This document shows, piece by piece, positions 7,572 through 15,868 of a stretch of DNA of 21,674 nt. The notes under the pieces were generated by a model. That model ran no database searches, was not told where the DNA came from, and saw only the letters and a list, made by a program, of their open reading frames with translations. The stretch covers positions 1-21,674 of the forward strand of contig CAZYBC010000021.1 of NCBI GenBank assembly GCA_964645645.1, read 5' to 3'. This DNA is from CAZYBC01 sp964645645 (GTDB lineage: Bacteria; Patescibacteriota; Microgenomatia; UBA1400; PJMF01). Each line of letters opens with the position of its first letter. The stretch's first letter is position 1. The position numbers and the translations under genes were made by a program.

Positions 7572-9207
7572 CTAAAGCTGATAAAGTAATTGGCGATATT
7601 CTTCCAACATCCTTTTGGCAGAAAACTGACTAGACATTTTAATACTAGCTTTCATTTTCTTCAGCCATTCTTGAGGAATACCTTGACTATCACGTTGATA
7701 AAATAAGGGCACAATTTCCTTTTCCATCTTGGTATACCAATCTTCACTAATTTGATCACTATCTAAAGTCCAGGCCTGATCAGTCCAAGCAACCTCAGCC
7801 GCCCAACCATCTGGCACAGTGCATTGCACTACGCCATTACTTAAAGCTTTCATGCCACTAGTGCCACAAGCTTCTTTACCTTGCTCTGGGATATTCAGCC
7901 ATAAATCTGAACCTTTAACTAACATTTTAGCAACNNNNNNNNNNTAAAGCATATTCAGCTAACTCTTTAGCCATATACTTAATAATCATTTGCAACTTTG
8001 CCTTACCAGCTTTATCCTGCTGATGAGCTTTGCCAGCTACTAATAACTGCACCGGTCGTTCACTATGACGCAAAATGCTTCTGAGTCTTTCTACATCAGC
8101 AAAAATAGCATCCAAGCGTTTATAACCAGCTAATCTTCTTGCCCACGTAACTACTAAGCGATTAGGATCATAGCCAAAACCAGTTTTAGCCTTTACAAAA
8201 TCAGCTAATTCTTGCTTCTTTTTAAGGTGAACTTGCCACAAATCATTGGTTTCTAAATTAGAAGCGGCTATCTCTTGATCTTGCCAAGTAGGCAAATGAA
8301 CGCCGTTGGTAATATTCACCCATCGGTATTCTGGCCAAGTTTCTTTAGATAATTTGGTGTGAAATTGACTCACGCCAGAAGCCTGACGGCTACTATTTAA
8401 GGCAAATCGAGTCATAAAGAAACGATCGTTAATATCTTTTTCCAAACCATCATCAGTAAGCTGAGTAACATCAATACCCATTTTCTGAGCGTAATATTGG
8501 GCATAACTAGTTAAATGGGCTAAGTCAACACTATTATTACCAGCTGCCACTAAAGTGTGATTAGTGTAAACAGTTTTACTTTTAGCCATTTCATGAGCTT
8601 CTTGATAAGTCATGCCATGTTCATCCATATATTCTCTAATCAATTGCCAATGCAAAAACGCTGGCCGCCCTTCATTGAGATGATAAACCACCGGCCGAAT
8701 TCCTAAACGATAGAGTAATTTAACTCCCCCAATCCCTAAAATGAGCTGTTGCTTAAGCTGCGTGCTGTCTGTACCAGCATAAAGCGGATGAGTAATCCCT
8801 CGCTCACTAAGTTGATTTTGATCAGTGTCAGTATCAAGAAGATATAAAACCGTGTTAGGCGCCAAAGTCTTTTTCCAAACTCGGCACCAAATATCAATTT
8901 CCGTAAGATGAACACGAATAAACAACGGTTGTTCATCAATTACCACGTGCTCTAAACCAGCTTCTAAGGGATCAAAATTCATATCTTCTTCATACTGCAA
9001 GCCATCTTGGTCAATTTTTTGCACCATTCGCTCACCCCGATACAACAACCCCACACCGACAAAAGGCAAATTTAAATCAGCAGCGGCTTTTAAGGTATCA
9101 CCAGCTAAAATTCCCAAACCACCAGCGTAAAAAGGCAGTTTGGCTTCAATACCAAATTCAGCGCAAAAATAAGCAATGGGATTTTGAGGGCTAAGTTGAT
9201 TGTGCAT
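7572..9207 (-). CDS. glgP: Alpha-glucan (glycogen) phosphorylase, interrupted by an assembly gap
   Basis: Releases glucose 1-phosphate from alpha-1,4-glucan using pyridoxal phosphate (GT35 family). The N-terminal part (9207 down to 7945) has AYFCAEFGIEA, YAGGLGILAGD, a HLNEG motif, TNHT and RLAGYKR. After the gap (7934 to 7572) come GSDLWLN and CGTSGMKA, whose lysine is the expected PLP Schiff base. The two parts are in different frames only because ten Ns stand in for an unknown length. By comparison with the family, roughly a dozen residues (about 35-50 nt, the VVFL-like strand) are missing. This is the short type without the long N-terminal regulatory extension. A -10 box six bases before the ATG predicts a leaderless mRNA. 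The gene is monocistronic and convergent with mutL. Confidence 0.92.
7935..7944. other. Assembly gap (ten Ns)
   Basis: A run of exactly ten Ns inside the glgP coding region. The coding frame does not carry across ten bases, so the run is a placeholder of arbitrary length, not a measured gap. It is not evidence of a frameshift in the organism. Confidence 0.98.
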
Positions 9208-9213
9208 AAAGAC

Positions 9214-9219
9214 ATATTA
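9214..9219 (-). promoter_or_regulatory. -10 box of a predicted leaderless promoter (glgP)
   Basis: On the minus strand TAATAT is followed by GTCTTT (six bases) and the ATG at 9207. No strong -35 is visible 16-19 bases upstream. Confidence 0.42.
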
Positions 9220-9324
9220 ACATGAAATTTAGTAATAAGTCTCATAAACACAATCGCTTTTTAAGATGCCATCTGTCATTTACATCTAAAACACTATTTC
9301 TATATTTTTTTCCGGTTCTAAATC

Positions 9325-9333
9325 TGCTAAACT
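9325..9333 (+). promoter_or_regulatory. Extended -10 promoter of the aldolase gene
   Basis: TGCTAAACT contains an extended -10 (TG-N-TAAACT, hexamer at 9328-9333). The predicted start is about 9340, exactly where the structured leader begins. The -35 region is only a T run. The same TGCTAAACT string precedes the first gene of the window and lies upstream of mutS. Confidence 0.4.
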
Positions 9334-9338
9334 TTAAA

Positions 9339-9397
9339 TAGACTTAAAAAGCAATCCTGTAGCCGAAGGGCTTATTTTGCAGTAAGTCTAATAAGCC
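9339..9397 (+). promoter_or_regulatory. Structured leader/intergenic element, copy 1, upstream of the aldolase gene
   Basis: Outer arms TAGACTTA (9339-9346) and TAAGTCTA (9383-9390) are perfectly complementary; inside them GCAA (9351-9354) can pair with TTGC (9377-9380), and AGCC (9361-9364) with GGCT around a GAAG loop. An alternative hairpin pairs GGCTTAT (9369-9375) with ATAAGCC (9391-9397), which would break both the inner and outer stems. The core 9360-9390 matches a second copy at 16995-17025 in 27 of 31 positions. If the promoter call is right, the element forms the 5' end of the aldolase mRNA, 36 nt before the start codon. Confidence 0.5.
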
Positions 9398-9425
9398 TAA
9401 TTAAGCTTACAGAAAGAATCCTGCC

Positions 9426-10481
9426 ATGACTTATCAAGAAATAGTGGCTTTACTTGGCCCAGAGGGTGAAGATTTACTCACTCATACTTGTAATAAAATT
9501 CCTAAAAATTTAATTACTACACCGAGTAAAGATCATGTTGACCAAATTTTCAAACATTCTGATCGCAATAAAAAAGTTTTAGCTAATCTTAAGCGCTTAT
9601 ACAACAGTGGTAATTTAGCTGGCAGTGGCTATTTGTCAATTTTGCCGGTTGATCAAGGTATTGAGCATACTGCCGCTTATAGCTTTTATAAAAATCCCAT
9701 TTATTTTGATCCAGAAAATATTGTCAAACTAGCTTTGGCCGGTGGGTGTAATGGCGTGGCTTCTACTTTGGGAGTATTAGGTTTAGTAAGCAAAAAATAT
9801 GCGGCTCAAATTCCTTTTATTGTCAAAATTAATCACAATGAATTATTAACTTATCCCACCAAACATGATCAAATTTTATTTGCCAATGTTAAACAAGCTT
9901 ATGATTTAGGCGCAGTAGGCATTGGCGCAACTATTTATTTTGGTTCTAAAGAAAGTAATCGTCAGATTGAAGAAATTAGCCAAGCTTTTGCCCAGGCTCA
10001 TCAATTAGGGATGCTGACTATTCTTTGGTGCTATCCTCGCAATCGTTTTTTTGATAAAGATGGTCAAAATTATGAAAGTGCCGCCGATGTAACTGGCCAA
10101 GCCATTCATTTGGGCGCAACCATTGAAGCTGACATTGTTAAACAAAAAATGCCAGCAGGTATAGATGGAATGCGACAAATTGGTTTTGGCAAATATACTA
10201 ATGAAATGTATGACACGCTTTTAAGCAATCACCCCATTGATTTAGTCCGTTTTCAGGTAGCCAATAGTTACGCTGGCAAAATTGACTTACTTAATTCTGG
10301 TGGCGAAAGTACCAGCAATGATTTACAAGACGCAGTCAGAACAGCTGTAATCAACAAGCGTGGTGGTGGAGCTGGCTTGATTATGGGTAGAAAAGCCTTT
10401 AGCAAACCGTTCCAACAAGGTTTGGAAATTTTAACAGCTGTACAAAGTGTTTATTTGAGCAAAGAAATTACGATTTCTTAG
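9426..10481 (+). CDS. fbaB: Fructose-bisphosphate aldolase class I (FbaB/DhnA type)
   Basis: Cleaves fructose 1,6-bisphosphate into two triose phosphates, or the reverse in gluconeogenesis, in the cytoplasm through a lysine Schiff base. The 351-aa length and the features match the FbaB-type TIM barrel: PVDQGIEH after residue 70, NHNELLTYP, GATIYFGS, and ADIVKQKMP, where K239 (or K241) should be the Schiff-base lysine, then GGGAGLIMGRKAF, the phosphate-binding region. It stands next to glycogen phosphorylase, divergently oriented, consistent with a route from glucan to triose. It has a leader of about 85 nt with folding potential but no clear Shine-Dalgarno. Its 3' end overlaps the convergent 89-aa gene by 14 nt. 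Confidence 0.94.
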   Translation: MTYQEIVALLGPEGEDLLTHTCNKIPKNLITTPSKDHVDQIFKHSDRNKKVLANLKRLYNSGNLAGSGYLSILPVDQGIEHTAAYSFYKNPIYFDPENIVKLALAGGCNGVASTLGVLGLVSKKYAAQIPFIVKINHNELLTYPTKHDQILFANVKQAYDLGAVGIGATIYFGSKESNRQIEEISQAFAQAHQLGMLTILWCYPRNRFFDKDGQNYESAADVTGQAIHLGATIEADIVKQKMPAGIDGMRQIGFGKYTNEMYDTLLSNHPIDLVRFQVANSYAGKIDLLNSGGESTSNDLQDAVRTAVINKRGGGAGLIMGRKAFSKPFQQGLEILTAVQSVYLSKEITIS

Positions 10482-10737
10482 AAAATAGGTTTTTAATTTG
10501 CCCGACATCAAATTTTTGTTTGCCACCAACAGCATTAATTTCATTCATCAATTCAACTGCAGCTCCAATATTAGCCTCTTTAGCACCATGGTCTCTTAAT
10601 GCTGATAAAAAACCACGAATACTCCAATAATCTAATTTAAAATGAGGTCTAGCTAGCTCTTCTCGAATGTAAGCTTCTAATTCCGTTCCTGCTATAGAAT
10701 CAACTGGCTTAATCGGCGCAGTAGGTTTTTCTGGCAT
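10468..10737 (-). CDS. Small unknown protein after ybaB
   Basis: An 89-aa soluble protein with no family I recognise. A Pro-rich N-terminus (1-15) precedes a helical body with ELEAYIREELARPH and YWSIRGFLSALRDHG. It starts 2 nt after the ybaB stop, so it is very likely translated from the same mRNA as dnaX-ybaB. In many bacteria recR follows ybaB; this protein lacks the RecR zinc finger and Toprim motifs and is too short to be RecR. Its last 14 nt overlap the 3' end of the aldolase gene on the other strand. Confidence 0.65.
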   Translation of the reverse strand: MPEKPTAPIKPVDSIAGTELEAYIREELARPHFKLDYWSIRGFLSALRDHGAKEANIGAAVELMNEINAVGGKQKFDVGQIKNLFSKKS

Positions 10738-10739
10738 TT

Positions 10740-11021
10740 TTATCTCATTCCGCCAAGACCACCCATACCGCCCATCATGCCTTGCAATTTTTTGGCGGCG
10801 AGTTCTTGGGATTTTTTAATGGCTTTATTTAAAGCATTAACTGCATCTTCACTGCTAATACCTTGCACGCTAAAGTGTTTAATTTTTTGATCACCAGTAA
10901 TAATCACCACAATATCATTTTCTTCTACTTTAACTTCTTCGGCTGCTAAATCTTGTTGCATCTGTTTAGCTTGCTTGCGTAATTTATTAAGATCTCCTAA
11001 TGCTTGAAATGGATTTGCCAT
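10740..11021 (-). CDS. ybaB: YbaB/EbfC family nucleoid-associated protein
   Basis: Small DNA-binding dimer found beside dnaX in most bacteria. At 93 aa it has the usual pattern: an N-terminal helix, LNKLRKQAKQMQQDL, a central three-strand region with VVIITGDQKIKHFSVQG, a second helix, and a flexible Gly/Met-rich tail, GMMGGMGGLGGMR. AAAGG sits five bases before the ATG, one of the few clear Shine-Dalgarno sites here. It lies 29 nt after dnaX in the conserved dnaX-ybaB order. The DNA-binding role is known for homologues. Confidence 0.93.
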   Translation of the reverse strand: MANPFQALGDLNKLRKQAKQMQQDLAAEEVKVEENDIVVIITGDQKIKHFSVQGISSEDAVNALNKAIKKSQELAAKKLQGMMGGMGGLGGMR

Positions 11022-11050
11022 AAAAACCTTTCTGTAATGTCCATACTTTA

Positions 11051-12643
11051 CTACATCAGCACTTCTTCAGCAAGACCTGCTAACTGTTGACTGTGCTGAT
11101 CTTCTACTAATTCTGCTTGAGCTGGGGTTCTAGTTAAAATAAATTCAAAAGGCACGCGTTGACCAACCAAAGCTTCGCCACAATCTTCAATAATTCTTAA
11201 AAACTTACTTTGAGTTAATTGTTCTTGATGAAATTTGTAATAAACATCAATCCGTGCCTTACCGTTTGATTTAGGGCTGGGTTTACTAGAACGGAGCAGA
11301 GCTGCTAAGGTGCTATTCTGCGTAGCTACTTTGGCTAATAGATCTTCCCATTGCTCAATAATTTTTTGGCTTAAATGTTCATCACAAGGAGTGTAACTAA
11401 CAGTATCAACCTCTGTTATTGTAGCTGTGGCCACTGGTTGAATGGTTTCTAATACTGGAGTTTCTGGAGGCAAAGCTTTTTTAGCTTTAGGCTCTGGAGC
11501 TGAGATAGGTTTAGACGCAAGCTTAGTGGGTTTAACACTACCGGTTGTTCCACTTCCTGAGCTTCCGCCCCCTTTATTTTTCGCTTTCTGAATAATTTCT
11601 AGCAAAGTAATTTCTAAATGTAAAAAGGCAATTGGCGCGCTGAGATTAAAATCCAAAGTTAATAATTGTTTAAGTAAAAACTGACAAATGGCTTGCTCCA
11701 AAACTTTATTGCCTGTCTTAACACCCAAGTTAATTAATAATTGATCATGTAAAAATTCTAATAAAATTTTGAGAAAAACTTTTTCATTAACATTTTTAGA
11801 TCGCAAATCTTCAAAAAATTGACTTAACTGAGCTTCATCCTTAGCTAGCACAATTTGCACTACTTGAGCGGCTTGTTGTTCTAGTTGACCACCAATTAAT
11901 TGATTTAACGCGCTCTCATCAAATTTGCCAGACTGACAAGCTAATTCCAATAGTTTAACTCCATCACGGAAACTACCTTCAGCGGCTTTCACTACTTTGA
12001 TTAAATCTTCGTCCTTAGCTTTAATTTTTTGCGCATCTAAAACCCGCTTAAAACTGCGTAACATTTCCTCAGTGGTAGCTTGCCGAAATTCCACCAAACT
12101 ACAGCGCGAAATAATGGTGGCTGGCACTTTGTCTAATTCAGTAGTAGCTAAAATAAACACCACATGAGCCGGTGGTTCTTCCAAAACCTTGAGCAAAGCA
12201 TTAAAAGCCTCTTTAGTCAGCATGTGAACTTCATCAAGAATATAAACGGACATTTTACCCATGGCTGGAGGCAAAGCGGTGCGTTCTTTAAGCTGACGAA
12301 TATCATCAATGCCACGATTACTAGCCGCATCCATTTCGTTAACTACAAAAGAATGACCCAGAAAAACTTGTTCATTAAACTCATTTTTGCTTGGTTCTTG
12401 AAAAGCTTTAGTGGGTTTTTGTTGCTGGAAATAAACCTGGTCTACTAAGTCAGCATTAGCTGGATCATTCAGCATCGCGCCTAAAATTCTGGCTGTGGAA
12501 GTTTTTCCTGTACCCTTAGGACCAGCAAAGAGTAAAGCTTGAGGAATCTTGCCTTGCTTCATCAGCTTAGCAAAAAACTCCCTGATATGCGTCAGGTCAA
12601 GTTCTTGAATCTGCCGAGGTCTGTACTGTGTGTACCAAGACAT
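11051..12643 (-). CDS. dnaX: DNA polymerase III subunit gamma/tau, without zinc-module cysteines
   Basis: Clamp-loader ATPase that loads the sliding clamp. At 530 aa the AAA+ core shows Walker A GPKGTGKTS (41-49), EMDAASNRG (103-111), Walker B YILDEVHML (134-142), sensor 1 ILATTELDKVP and the arginine-finger region ISRCS. Domain III follows, then a Ser/Gly/Pro/Lys linker at about 355-400 and a C-terminal domain ending with PFEFILTR, which resembles the tau end. Odd: the four-cysteine zinc module normally lying between Walker A and EMDAAS is replaced by about 45 residues (56-100) with no cysteine. I see no A-rich slippery heptamer with a hairpin, so a separate gamma form by frameshifting is not supported. 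It begins 3 nt after ybeY. Confidence 0.93.
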   Translation of the reverse strand: MSWYTQYRPRQIQELDLTHIREFFAKLMKQGKIPQALLFAGPKGTGKTSTARILGAMLNDPANADLVDQVYFQQQKPTKAFQEPSKNEFNEQVFLGHSFVVNEMDAASNRGIDDIRQLKERTALPPAMGKMSVYILDEVHMLTKEAFNALLKVLEEPPAHVVFILATTELDKVPATIISRCSLVEFRQATTEEMLRSFKRVLDAQKIKAKDEDLIKVVKAAEGSFRDGVKLLELACQSGKFDESALNQLIGGQLEQQAAQVVQIVLAKDEAQLSQFFEDLRSKNVNEKVFLKILLEFLHDQLLINLGVKTGNKVLEQAICQFLLKQLLTLDFNLSAPIAFLHLEITLLEIIQKAKNKGGGSSGSGTTGSVKPTKLASKPISAPEPKAKKALPPETPVLETIQPVATATITEVDTVSYTPCDEHLSQKIIEQWEDLLAKVATQNSTLAALLRSSKPSPKSNGKARIDVYYKFHQEQLTQSKFLRIIEDCGEALVGQRVPFEFILTRTPAQAELVEDQHSQQLAGLAEEVLM

Positions 12644-12646
12644 AAT

Positions 12647-13036
12647 TTAATCGTGATGATAACCTAATAAATGTAATAAACCGTGTTCAAGATAAAAGCA
12701 TAACTGATTATCTACCAACTTTCCATAGCGCTTTGCCACGCGCACGGCCTCTGGAAAACTAATCACAATATCGCCCAAATGAGGGAGCTGATTTTCTGGC
12801 AAAGGAAAATCATCCAACTGGTGACGTTCATGTACAGGAAAAGACAAAACATCAGTGGTGCCTTTATGATGAAGGCGGCTTTCGTTGAGTTGTTTAATTT
12901 TGCGCTTACCCACAATGGAAATATCTACTTGAGCATGATCGACTTTATATTCAGTTAAAACTTTTGCTACAGTTTCTCGTAATTTTTTGCGATTCACAGG
13001 ATAACGAGAGCCGATGTAGAGATTGGTTTTAATCAT
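12647..13036 (-). CDS. ybeY: Endoribonuclease YbeY, short C-terminus
   Basis: Metal-dependent RNase involved in 16S rRNA 3'-end maturation and ribosome quality control. The 129-aa protein carries the signature HGLLHLLGYHH with metal ligands H118, H122 and H128; the usual D in GYDH is H127 here. TTDVLSFP and GDIVISF, both typical, lie upstream of it. The protein stops one residue after the last ligand, so the C-terminal helix of about 20 residues usual in the family is missing. dnaX starts 3 nt later. I keep it as functional because all three histidines are intact. It sits in the gltX-dnaX run with tight spacing. Confidence 0.9.
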   Translation of the reverse strand: MIKTNLYIGSRYPVNRKKLRETVAKVLTEYKVDHAQVDISIVGKRKIKQLNESRLHHKGTTDVLSFPVHERHQLDDFPLPENQLPHLGDIVISFPEAVRVAKRYGKLVDNQLCFYLEHGLLHLLGYHHD

Positions 13037-13040
13037 AGGT

Positions 13041-13367
13041 TTAGTTTGGATTAGCTTGTTGAGCGGCTTCTGCTTCTTGATAGCGTTTAGTAAATTCTTC
13101 TAAATAAGCAAAATATTTTTTAAATGCTTCAACTTGATTTGGAGGCAAATTTTTTAAAGCATTGCCTAATTGAGCAGGCGTTTCTTTGCCATTAAGCTGT
13201 TGAAGAAACTGAGCTAATTCTGGGCCGTGCTCTTGACGGAAAGCTTGCATTTCATCTAATAATTGGTCTAATTGTTCAATTGGCCCAGTTTGCAATTCTA
13301 GATTACCTTGTTCTTCAGCTGGTGGAGTTGCTTCTATTTTTAGGCCAGGATTCAATGTTTCATTCAT
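13041..13367 (-). CDS. Small acidic unknown protein
   Basis: A 108-aa, Gln/Glu-rich, soluble, largely helical protein with no cysteine and no recognisable motif. Residues 1-28 look disordered; the rest could form two or three amphipathic helices (LDQLLDEMQAFRQEHG, then PPNQVEAFKKYFAYLEEF). The gene starts 3 nt after the stop of the preceding 305-codon gene and ends 4 nt before ybeY, so it lies inside the operon and is probably translated. A structural or adaptor role is possible but I have no evidence. Confidence 0.65.
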   Translation of the reverse strand: MNETLNPGLKIEATPPAEEQGNLELQTGPIEQLDQLLDEMQAFRQEHGPELAQFLQQLNGKETPAQLGNALKNLPPNQVEAFKKYFAYLEEFTKRYQEAEAAQQANPN

Positions 13368-13370
13368 ACT

Positions 13371-14288
13371 CTACTGACCTTCTTCCGCTAAATTAGTACT
13401 TAAATAAGCGCCAGTATTTAAATCATACACCCCCAGAGCCACTTCATCAGCAGGATCATCCACAAAATACAAAATTACTCGGCCTTTGCTTTTAGGACTC
13501 CAAATTTTACCTTCTCTGATTACTTCAGGAGAGCCACCAAACTGTTTTTTAACCCACAAGGCCGGCCCGGCATCGCCCACTACGCCCACAATGGCTAAAC
13601 CTTCAGCAGGATTAACAGCCACCATTTTTCTAAATTTATACCAAGGTTTAAGTTCTTTATAATTAGTATTCCAATTAGGTAAATACAAAGTTTGCACTGC
13701 AAAATAGTATTTTTCCATCATCACTGAATCAGTAGTTAATTCTCCATTTTGAGTGAACCAACCAAAGGCTCCTCTACCAGGAGCAATCCCCGCTTCTAAA
13801 AATGCATCATGTTTAGCCAAGCTATCACCAGGATAACGGAATAGATGCTGCTCACTACCCATAATGCCAAGACTATGATTTAAACGATGATTGTCTAAAC
13901 TAGCTGTGACATCAAATTTAAGGATATCTGATAATTGCTGTTCTAAATATAATTCTTCTTGTTTTTCCAAATGGCCAGGAGGCAAATTAACATAAGCAAT
14001 CATTTTGCTGATAATTTCTTGCTTTTCTTCTTCGGAAAGTTGCTTGAGCTTATCATTTTCCACATTTAACTGAGCTAAATTAGTCATTTGCGCTTGAGCT
14101 GGTTTAGCAAAGGCAATTTGGCCAACCAAACTCAGAGCTACTAACATTTTTTGAGAAAATTCACGAACTTCAATAATACTCAGGCTATTAGCCTTCATCC
14201 AATTCACTAACTCCACTTGGCTAGAAAGAAATCTATCTTTAATCGCCACTAACGATGATTTGCCAGAGTTTTTTTGATCAGCTGACAT
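13371..14288 (-). CDS. Membrane-anchored secreted protein, unknown
   Basis: A 305-aa protein. About 47 polar residues precede a hydrophobic segment (about 47-64) ending in KPAQAQ, which could be a signal-peptidase site or an anchor. The extracytoplasmic part has a helical stretch (70-125), then a folded domain with HRLNHSLGIMG, GIAPGRGAFGWF, VNPAEGLAIVGVVGDAGPAL and a Pro/Lys-rich end. The GDAGPALWVKKQFGGSPE stretch looks like a conserved core, and I have the impression of similar proteins in Microgenomates genomes, without being able to name the fold. It lies 12 nt after gltX and 3 nt before the next gene. It may act on the cell wall, but no catalytic residues can be named. Confidence 0.7.
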   Translation of the reverse strand: MSADQKNSGKSSLVAIKDRFLSSQVELVNWMKANSLSIIEVREFSQKMLVALSLVGQIAFAKPAQAQMTNLAQLNVENDKLKQLSEEEKQEIISKMIAYVNLPPGHLEKQEELYLEQQLSDILKFDVTASLDNHRLNHSLGIMGSEQHLFRYPGDSLAKHDAFLEAGIAPGRGAFGWFTQNGELTTDSVMMEKYYFAVQTLYLPNWNTNYKELKPWYKFRKMVAVNPAEGLAIVGVVGDAGPALWVKKQFGGSPEVIREGKIWSPKSKGRVILYFVDDPADEVALGVYDLNTGAYLSTNLAEEGQ

Positions 14289-14300
14289 TATATTTGTTTA

Positions 14301-15824
14301 TTATAGAAGAAAAGCAATGGCTTGTTCAATGCGCTGATTGCTTTCCTCTTTTCCTAAGACTTGCATCACTTCAAACAATGGCGGGGTAAATTTACGAGCC
14401 GTCACGGCTGAACGCAAGCACATAAATAAATCTTTATGACTAAATCCTAATTCATCAGCCGTAGCCCGAATGGTTTTTTCCCAATTTTCAGCTGTATAAG
14501 CACTGAGATCATTTAATCTTTGCTTAACTAAACGTAAAGCTGACACTACTTCTTCGGCTTGATGCTTTTGCAATAAATCTTTTTGGTCGTAAGTTAATTT
14601 GGTCTCAAAATAGAAATCAATTAAGTCTTTTAACTCGGCAAAAACTTTTAGTCGTTCTTGAGCGAGCGCCAAAGCTTGTTTAAATAAGCTGGCATTTTGA
14701 GCTAAATAACTTTGCAGAGCTTTAACATCTGCAAGCAATTTTTCATCAGTGGCGTGTTTTGTTACCCAAGCCATCCACACTTCTAAACGGGCCAAAAGCT
14801 CGTCTAAACTCAGTTGGCGCATATACATGCCATTTAACCACAACAATTTGGTGGTATCAAAAATTGGCCCAGTAACTTGCAGTTGTTCCCATTCAAAATT
14901 GGCCATCATTTCTTCTTTGGTAAAGATTTCACGCTGATCGCTGGGCTTCCAAACTAACAAAGCCAAAAAGTTTAACAACGCTTCTTTAAGAAAACCTTGC
15001 CCTCGATACCACCACAAAGAGGTATTGCCTTTACGTTTGGAAAGTTTTGATCGGTCTGGATTACGTAAGACTGGGGTGTGAATCATAATTGGCTCTGACC
15101 AACCAAAGTATTGATATAACAGCACATGTTTAGGTGCACTAGGCAACCATTCCTCACCACGCATCATGTGGGTAATACCCATCAAATGATCATCCACCAC
15201 CACGGCGAGATGATAAGTAGGAAAGCCATCGGATTTCATTAACACTTGATCGTCAATAATATTGCTATCAAATTTTACCTCACCGCGTAATACATCATGG
15301 ACTACAATCTCTTGATTATCTGGTACTTTTAATCTAATTACGGCTTTTTCACCAGCCGCTAAACGTTTAGCCACTTCTTCTTTTGATAAATTGCGACAGG
15401 CACGATCATATTTGGGTGGCACTTTTTGCTTTTGCTGTTCTTCGCGCATTTGAGTTAAGCGCTCACTAGAACAAAAACAATAATAGGCCTTGCCTTCGTC
15501 CACTAATTGCTGAGCATATTTTTGATAAATCTCTAATCTTTCTGATTGGCGATATGGCCCAACTGCACCTTCTTTCATTACACTTTCGTCTGGAGTTAAT
15601 TCCAACCACTCTAAAGCATCAAAAATCACTTCTTCACTAGAAGCCACAAAACGCTTTTGATCGGTATCTTCAATACGCAGCAAAAACTGCCCTTCATAAC
15701 GATGGGCAAAAACTTGGTTTAGTAAAGCTTGAAAAGCCGTACCGACATGAGGATCGCCAGTGGGAGAAGGAGCCACTCTAGTGCGAACTTTAGCAATTAA
15801 AGAAGGATTACGTGTGTCTTTCAT
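14301..15824 (-). CDS. gltX: Glutamyl-tRNA synthetase
   Basis: Attaches glutamate to tRNA-Glu (and, where GatCAB is used, to tRNA-Gln). This class I synthetase of 507 aa has the HIGH-type motif HVGT (26-29) after APSPTGDP, RIEDTD near 50-55, and the KMSKS-type motif SKLSKRKG near 260. Zinc-type ligands C116, C118 and C143 match the E. coli CxC-x24-C pattern; the fourth ligand is Asn or absent. The C-terminal anticodon-binding domain is complete. Head gene of the minus-strand run down to 10468. Its -10 (TACAAT) lies seven bases before the ATG, so it is probably leaderless as well. Confidence 0.95.
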   Translation of the reverse strand: MKDTRNPSLIAKVRTRVAPSPTGDPHVGTAFQALLNQVFAHRYEGQFLLRIEDTDQKRFVASSEEVIFDALEWLELTPDESVMKEGAVGPYRQSERLEIYQKYAQQLVDEGKAYYCFCSSERLTQMREEQQKQKVPPKYDRACRNLSKEEVAKRLAAGEKAVIRLKVPDNQEIVVHDVLRGEVKFDSNIIDDQVLMKSDGFPTYHLAVVVDDHLMGITHMMRGEEWLPSAPKHVLLYQYFGWSEPIMIHTPVLRNPDRSKLSKRKGNTSLWWYRGQGFLKEALLNFLALLVWKPSDQREIFTKEEMMANFEWEQLQVTGPIFDTTKLLWLNGMYMRQLSLDELLARLEVWMAWVTKHATDEKLLADVKALQSYLAQNASLFKQALALAQERLKVFAELKDLIDFYFETKLTYDQKDLLQKHQAEEVVSALRLVKQRLNDLSAYTAENWEKTIRATADELGFSHKDLFMCLRSAVTARKFTPPLFEVMQVLGKEESNQRIEQAIAFLL

Positions 15825-15831
15825 TAAGAGT

Positions 15832-15837
15832 ATTGTA
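15832..15837 (-). promoter_or_regulatory. -10 box of a predicted leaderless promoter (gltX operon)
   Basis: On the minus strand TACAAT is followed by ACTCTTA (seven bases) and the ATG at 15824. TTTATA 17 bases upstream is a possible -35. The spacing is one base longer than at the other leaderless candidates. Confidence 0.5.
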
Positions 15838-15868
15838 CAAAATTATCCCAGGCTTATAAAGAGAAGTT

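Noticed and set aside
7572..9207. glgP as a frameshifted pseudogene
   Set aside because: The frame change coincides with ten placeholder Ns; both halves keep family motifs, so the break comes from the assembly.
12164..12448. A 94-codon plus-strand frame inside dnaX
   Set aside because: It lies wholly inside a well-supported gene on the other strand, over the Walker B region, and has no independent support.
11051..12643. Programmed frameshifting to a shorter dnaX product
   Set aside because: No A-AAA-AAG type slippery site followed by a hairpin is seen at the end of the ATPase domain.
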